A DNA stretch of 7,607 nucleotides from positions 1 to 7,607 of the forward strand of contig DASQWC010000035.1 in NCBI GenBank assembly GCA_035640475.1, read 5' to 3'. A program made the translations under genes and the position numbers. This DNA comes from DASQWC01 sp035640475 (GTDB taxonomy: Bacteria; Actinomycetota; JAICYB01). The notes beneath the pieces were generated by a model. It had not been told where the DNA came from and ran no database searches. It saw only the letters and a program-made list of their open reading frames with translations. Below, one piece after another: positions 5,173 through 7,607 of this stretch. Positions within the stretch are counted from its first letter, which is position 1, and each line of letters opens with the position of its first letter.

Positions 5173-6375
5173 CTACCAACCTTCGAGCGGCTCGAGCAGC
5201 AGCAATCGGACGGGCTCCCCCGGCTTGATCTCGGCCTTGTCGGACGGAATGACCGCAAACGCATTTGCTCCCGCCACCGTCGAGATCACGCTCGGCCCCT
5301 GACGTCCGGACAATCGCGCCCGCCAGCCGTCGCGGTCACGCCACGCCCGCACACGCAAATACGACTCGCGTCCGACCTGGTGCTCGTAGCCCTCCTCCAG
5401 GAACGCCTCGAGCTCCGGACGGCGAAGTGTTTGGCGTCCCGCCAGCTTCAACAAAGCCGGCCGAACGAACAGCTCGAACGGGAGGATCACGCCGACCGGT
5501 CCGGACGGAAGCCCGAACACGAGGCGGCCCTCGACGTTGCCGAACGCGATCGTGGTCTCAGGCCGCGACGCGACCGGCCAGATGTCCAAGGAACCGATCT
5601 TGTCCACGGCTGAGCGCACGGGCGAGTCGTGTCCGTCGCCCAGCCCGCCGGTCGTAATGAACACGTCCGCTTGCGGCAGGTACGAGCGGAACTTCTCCCG
5701 AAGCACTTCGACGTCACCCGGCACCGAGCCTCCGCGCGTGACCTCGGAGCCGGCCTCTCGCGCCATGCCGGCGATGGCGTACGAGCTGGGGTCGCGCCCT
5801 GCGTCGCCGACCGGGGCGCCGGACGCCGCCGTCGAGAACGTCACGACCCTCGGGCGAGGACGGACTCGCACGCGGGTTCGGCCGAGCGCAGCCAACACAC
5901 CGACGTCCATGCCGCGAATGCGCTGACCCTCCTGCATCACCGGGTCGCCGCGGGCCACGTCCTGACCGGCCGGCCGGACCTCGGCGCCGGCCCGCACCGC
6001 GCGCCCGATCGCCATCGACGAGCCGACGACCGCAACGTCCTCTTTTCGAACAACGGCATCCGATCCGTCGGGCAGCGCCGCTCCGGCGGAGACACGCACC
6101 GCTTCGCCGAACGCGACCCGGCCGGCGAACGGCCGTCCGGCATTGGCTTCGCCGATGAGCGTGAGGCTCACCGCCGTCGCGTCGGCACCCGCGGTGTCGT
6201 CCGACCGAACGGCAAATCCGTCGGCGCCCGCCGTCGCCGACGACGGCAGGTCTTCGGGCGCCGTGACCGTCTCGGCGAGCACCGAACCGTGCGCTTCGGT
6301 CACGGAAAGCTCGAGCGGATCGAGCACGGAGATGCGCTGCAGGATGCGATCTTGCGCATCTTTTGCCGGGAGCAT
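5173..6375 (-). CDS. MoeA/gephyrin-like molybdotransferase paralog, probable Glp-type divisome protein
   Basis: A 400-residue protein with the MoeA domain order: N-terminal dimerisation region (about 1-45), the DGFAVRSDDT segment (52-61), SGAALPDGSDAVV (97-109) and AGQDVARGDPVMQEGQRI (136-153), the MogA-like molybdopterin-binding domain (about 174-315), and the C-terminal beta domain (about 320-397, with GANAFAVIP at 369-377). Canonical MoeA inserts molybdate into adenylylated molybdopterin. Here the signature motifs are altered: the TGDEL region reads STAASGAPVGD (181-191), GGVS reads GGLG (243-246), PGKP reads RPET (271-274) and LPGNPVS reads LPSGPVG (289-295). That argues for a repurposed protein. 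In Corynebacterium glutamicum the MoeA paralog Glp binds FtsZ and the membrane protein GlpR; the adjacent downstream gene here looks GlpR-like. Assignment as Glp is inference; a divergent but active MoeA remains possible, and no other molybdenum-cofactor gene is in the window. It is transcribed divergently from the MgtE-like gene. Confidence 0.85.
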   Translation of the reverse strand: MLPAKDAQDRILQRISVLDPLELSVTEAHGSVLAETVTAPEDLPSSATAGADGFAVRSDDTAGADATAVSLTLIGEANAGRPFAGRVAFGEAVRVSAGAALPDGSDAVVRKEDVAVVGSSMAIGRAVRAGAEVRPAGQDVARGDPVMQEGQRIRGMDVGVLAALGRTRVRVRPRPRVVTFSTAASGAPVGDAGRDPSSYAIAGMAREAGSEVTRGGSVPGDVEVLREKFRSYLPQADVFITTGGLGDGHDSPVRSAVDKIGSLDIWPVASRPETTIAFGNVEGRLVFGLPSGPVGVILPFELFVRPALLKLAGRQTLRRPELEAFLEEGYEHQVGRESYLRVRAWRDRDGWRARLSGRQGPSVISTVAGANAFAVIPSDKAEIKPGEPVRLLLLEPLEGW

Positions 6376-6381
6376 CCACGG

Positions 6382-6387
6382 AGGTTA
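6382..6387 (-). promoter_or_regulatory. Candidate -10 box of the MoeA-like gene (leaderless type)
   Basis: On the minus strand TAACCT fits TAnnnT and ends 6 nt before ATG 6375, so the transcript would begin at or beside the start codon. No Shine-Dalgarno or clear -35 is present. Confidence 0.35.
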
Positions 6388-6413
6388 ACAGGGGCTTCGG
6401 GGCCCGGAGCAGA

Positions 6414-6438
6414 TACGATTCTCCGCAGAGAAATGGAG
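6414..6438 (+). promoter_or_regulatory. Candidate -10 box and Shine-Dalgarno of the MgtE-like gene
   Basis: TACGAT (6414-6419) fits the TAnnnT -10 pattern and would start transcription near 6426. GGAG (6435-6438) follows, 8 nt before ATG 6447, giving a short conventional leader. The GGAG selects ATG 6447 over two out-of-frame ATGs at 6433 and 6443. No clear -35 is visible. Confidence 0.4.
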
Positions 6439-6446
6439 CGAGATGG

Positions 6447-7607
6447 ATGCGCTTGCCGAAGGGCCTGCCCGCCGTCGGACGCGTCATCGGTTACTGGCGA
6501 GCCGAGAGACGCACGATTCGACATGGGCTCATCTCGCTTGTCGGTGCGACTGCTGCTGAAGTAGCGGCCGGCGTCGCACTCGGCGCCATTACCGGCACCC
6601 TGGAGCGCGTTCCCGGGCTCCTCGTCCTGCTCCCGGCGGCGAACTCGATCCGCGGAAGCATCTTCGGCGCGTTGTCGTCGCGTCTGGGAACGAGCATTCA
6701 CACCGGCACGTTCGAGCCCTCTCGCAATCGCGAGAGCATGCTCTACCAGAACATCTACTCGGCGACGGTGCTCACGCTGTCGGTGTCGTTCGCGCTCGGC
6801 CTCCTGGCCAAGGGCGTGGCCGCCGGTCTGGGGCTGCCGAGCGTGTCGGTTCTCGATCTCGTCGTGATCTCGGTCCTCGGCGGCGTCGTGTCGAGCGCGA
6901 TCGTCGGAGCGATGTCGGTGGTCCTGGCGCTGGCCGCGCATTCGTACGGTTGGGACCTCGACAGCGTGGCTACACCGGCCATCACCGCCATCGGCGACCT
7001 GGTGACGATTCCGGCGCTGTTCGCGGCCACGTACGCCGTCGGGACGCCGTGGGTAACGGCAATCGTTGCCGGCGCGATCGCCGTCCTGACTCTTGCCATG
7101 ACGATCAGGGGCCTCACGTCCCGGCTCCCGGAAGCGCGCCGCGCCGTGCGAGAGAGCCTGCCCGTGCTGGCTGCCACGGGAACGCTCTCCCTCCTCGCCG
7201 GAGTCGTCGTCGAGCACCGGATCGAGCGATTCATCGCGTTCCCGGCGCTTCTGATCCTGATCCCGCCGTTGCTTTCCGACACCGGGGCGCTCGCGGCGTC
7301 GCTGTCGTCGCGCCTCGCGTCCAAGCTCCACCTCGGCGCCCTGGAGCCGAAAGGACTGCCGCAGGGGCTGGCCTTGCTCGACACGTCGATCTTCTTGCTC
7401 TTCGGCCTCTGGGTGTTCGTGCTCGTGGCCGTCACGGCGCATTTCGCCGCGCTTGCCCTTGGTCTCGCGTCTCCCGGACTCGGCTCGATGATCGGCGTCG
7501 GGGTCGTGGCGGGTGTGGTGGCCACACTCGTGCTGGTGATCCTGGGGTATTACGTCGCGATCGCGACATACCGTCTCGGCCTCGACCCGGACAACCACGG
7601 CATCCCG
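6447..7607 (+). CDS. MgtE/SLC41-type divalent cation transporter, partial (3' end beyond the window)
   Basis: An open frame of 387 codons runs from ATG 6447 to the window edge without a stop. The product is strongly hydrophobic, with about nine membrane segments in two repeated units. Unit 1 (about 26-220) has LLPAANSIRGSIFGALSSRL (61-80), TSIHTGTFEP (82-91) and DSVATPAITAIGDLVTIPAL (172-191). Unit 2 (about 235 onward) repeats this as LIPPLLSDTGALAASLSSRL (271-290), SKLHLGALEP (292-301) and LGLDPDNHGIP (377-387), where the window ends. These are the hallmarks of the MgtE integral-membrane domain, including the Asp-containing pore segment; such proteins carry Mg2+ or related divalent cations across the cell membrane. 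There is no N-terminal cytoplasmic or CBS region as in classical MgtE, so gating by that domain is absent; the doubled layout resembles eukaryotic SLC41 and some archaeal/actinobacterial permeases. It is divergent from the MoeA-like gene. Confidence 0.85.
   Translation, partial: MRLPKGLPAVGRVIGYWRAERRTIRHGLISLVGATAAEVAAGVALGAITGTLERVPGLLVLLPAANSIRGSIFGALSSRLGTSIHTGTFEPSRNRESMLYQNIYSATVLTLSVSFALGLLAKGVAAGLGLPSVSVLDLVVISVLGGVVSSAIVGAMSVVLALAAHSYGWDLDSVATPAITAIGDLVTIPALFAATYAVGTPWVTAIVAGAIAVLTLAMTIRGLTSRLPEARRAVRESLPVLAATGTLSLLAGVVVEHRIERFIAFPALLILIPPLLSDTGALAASLSSRLASKLHLGALEPKGLPQGLALLDTSIFLLFGLWVFVLVAVTAHFAALALGLASPGLGSMIGVGVVAGVVATLVLVILGYYVAIATYRLGLDPDNHGIP

Noticed and set aside
5141..5181. 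Hairpin pairing the end of the MoeA-like gene (GGTTGGTAG) with CTACCGACT downstream as a terminator
   Set aside because: The loop is close to 30 nt, the stem needs two G-T pairs and no T-run follows the stem. The AT-rich loop is better explained as a promoter of the next gene.
6300..7598. Long minus-strand open frame of 432 codons opposite the MgtE-like gene
   Set aside because: Its product is a run of Arg, Glu, His, Asp and Gln without any fold-like pattern, as expected for the reverse strand of a GC-rich membrane-protein gene. The plus-strand frame shows clear repeats and family motifs.
1..7607. CRISPR array, insertion sequence, phage or toxin-antitoxin module
   Set aside because: No regularly spaced repeats, no transposase or integrase motifs and no terminal inverted repeats were seen. 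Gene content is ordinary chromosomal apart from the translin and Glp-like loci.

Overview
The window is high-GC, densely coded DNA whose gene content points to an actinobacterium, probably an uncultured or deep-branching lineage rather than a well-studied genus. The evidence is a CoA-ester and flavin-enzyme gene set with a TetR regulator, several start codons placed directly behind a TAnnnT -10 box (leaderless-type transcription), and a MoeA paralog next to a small membrane protein that resembles the actinobacterial Glp/GlpR cell-division pair. Taxonomy is inferred from these traits only.

Layout, left to right. A tRNA-Ala(CGC) lies on the minus strand at 58-130. A plus-strand cluster follows: a crotonase (enoyl-CoA hydratase family) gene at 174-916 broken by one missing base near 478, a TetR-family regulator at 956-1528, and a luciferase-like flavin-dependent monooxygenase at 1525-2763 whose start overlaps the tetR stop. 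A 15-bp palindrome between the crotonase and tetR is a candidate operator. Next is a minus-strand translin-family gene at 2767-3399, divergent from an acyl-CoA dehydrogenase at 3462-4601. The acyl-CoA dehydrogenase converges on a minus-strand pair: a MoeA-like protein at 5173-6375 with all its usual signature motifs altered, then a small three-helix membrane protein at 4598-5104. The right edge holds the start of a divergent MgtE/SLC41-type divalent-cation transporter (6447 to beyond 7607) that carries two MgtE-type membrane units and no CBS region.

How the genes may work together. The crotonase, TetR, monooxygenase and acyl-CoA dehydrogenase fit catabolism of fatty acids, sterols or other CoA-activated compounds, with the TetR as probable local regulator. 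The MoeA-like/membrane-protein pair fits the Glp (repurposed molybdotransferase, FtsZ partner) and GlpR (membrane receptor) divisome proteins known from Corynebacterium, here adjacent without the intervening rimJ of mycobacteria. The translin-family protein is a probable small nucleic-acid-binding or RNA-processing protein of a family better known from eukaryotes and archaea.

No mobile element, CRISPR array, phage gene or rRNA was seen. No gene-free stretch exceeds 300 bases; the longest are the junctions between genes (about 40-70 bases), where promoter-like boxes are annotated. Positions 1-57 hold nothing I can name.
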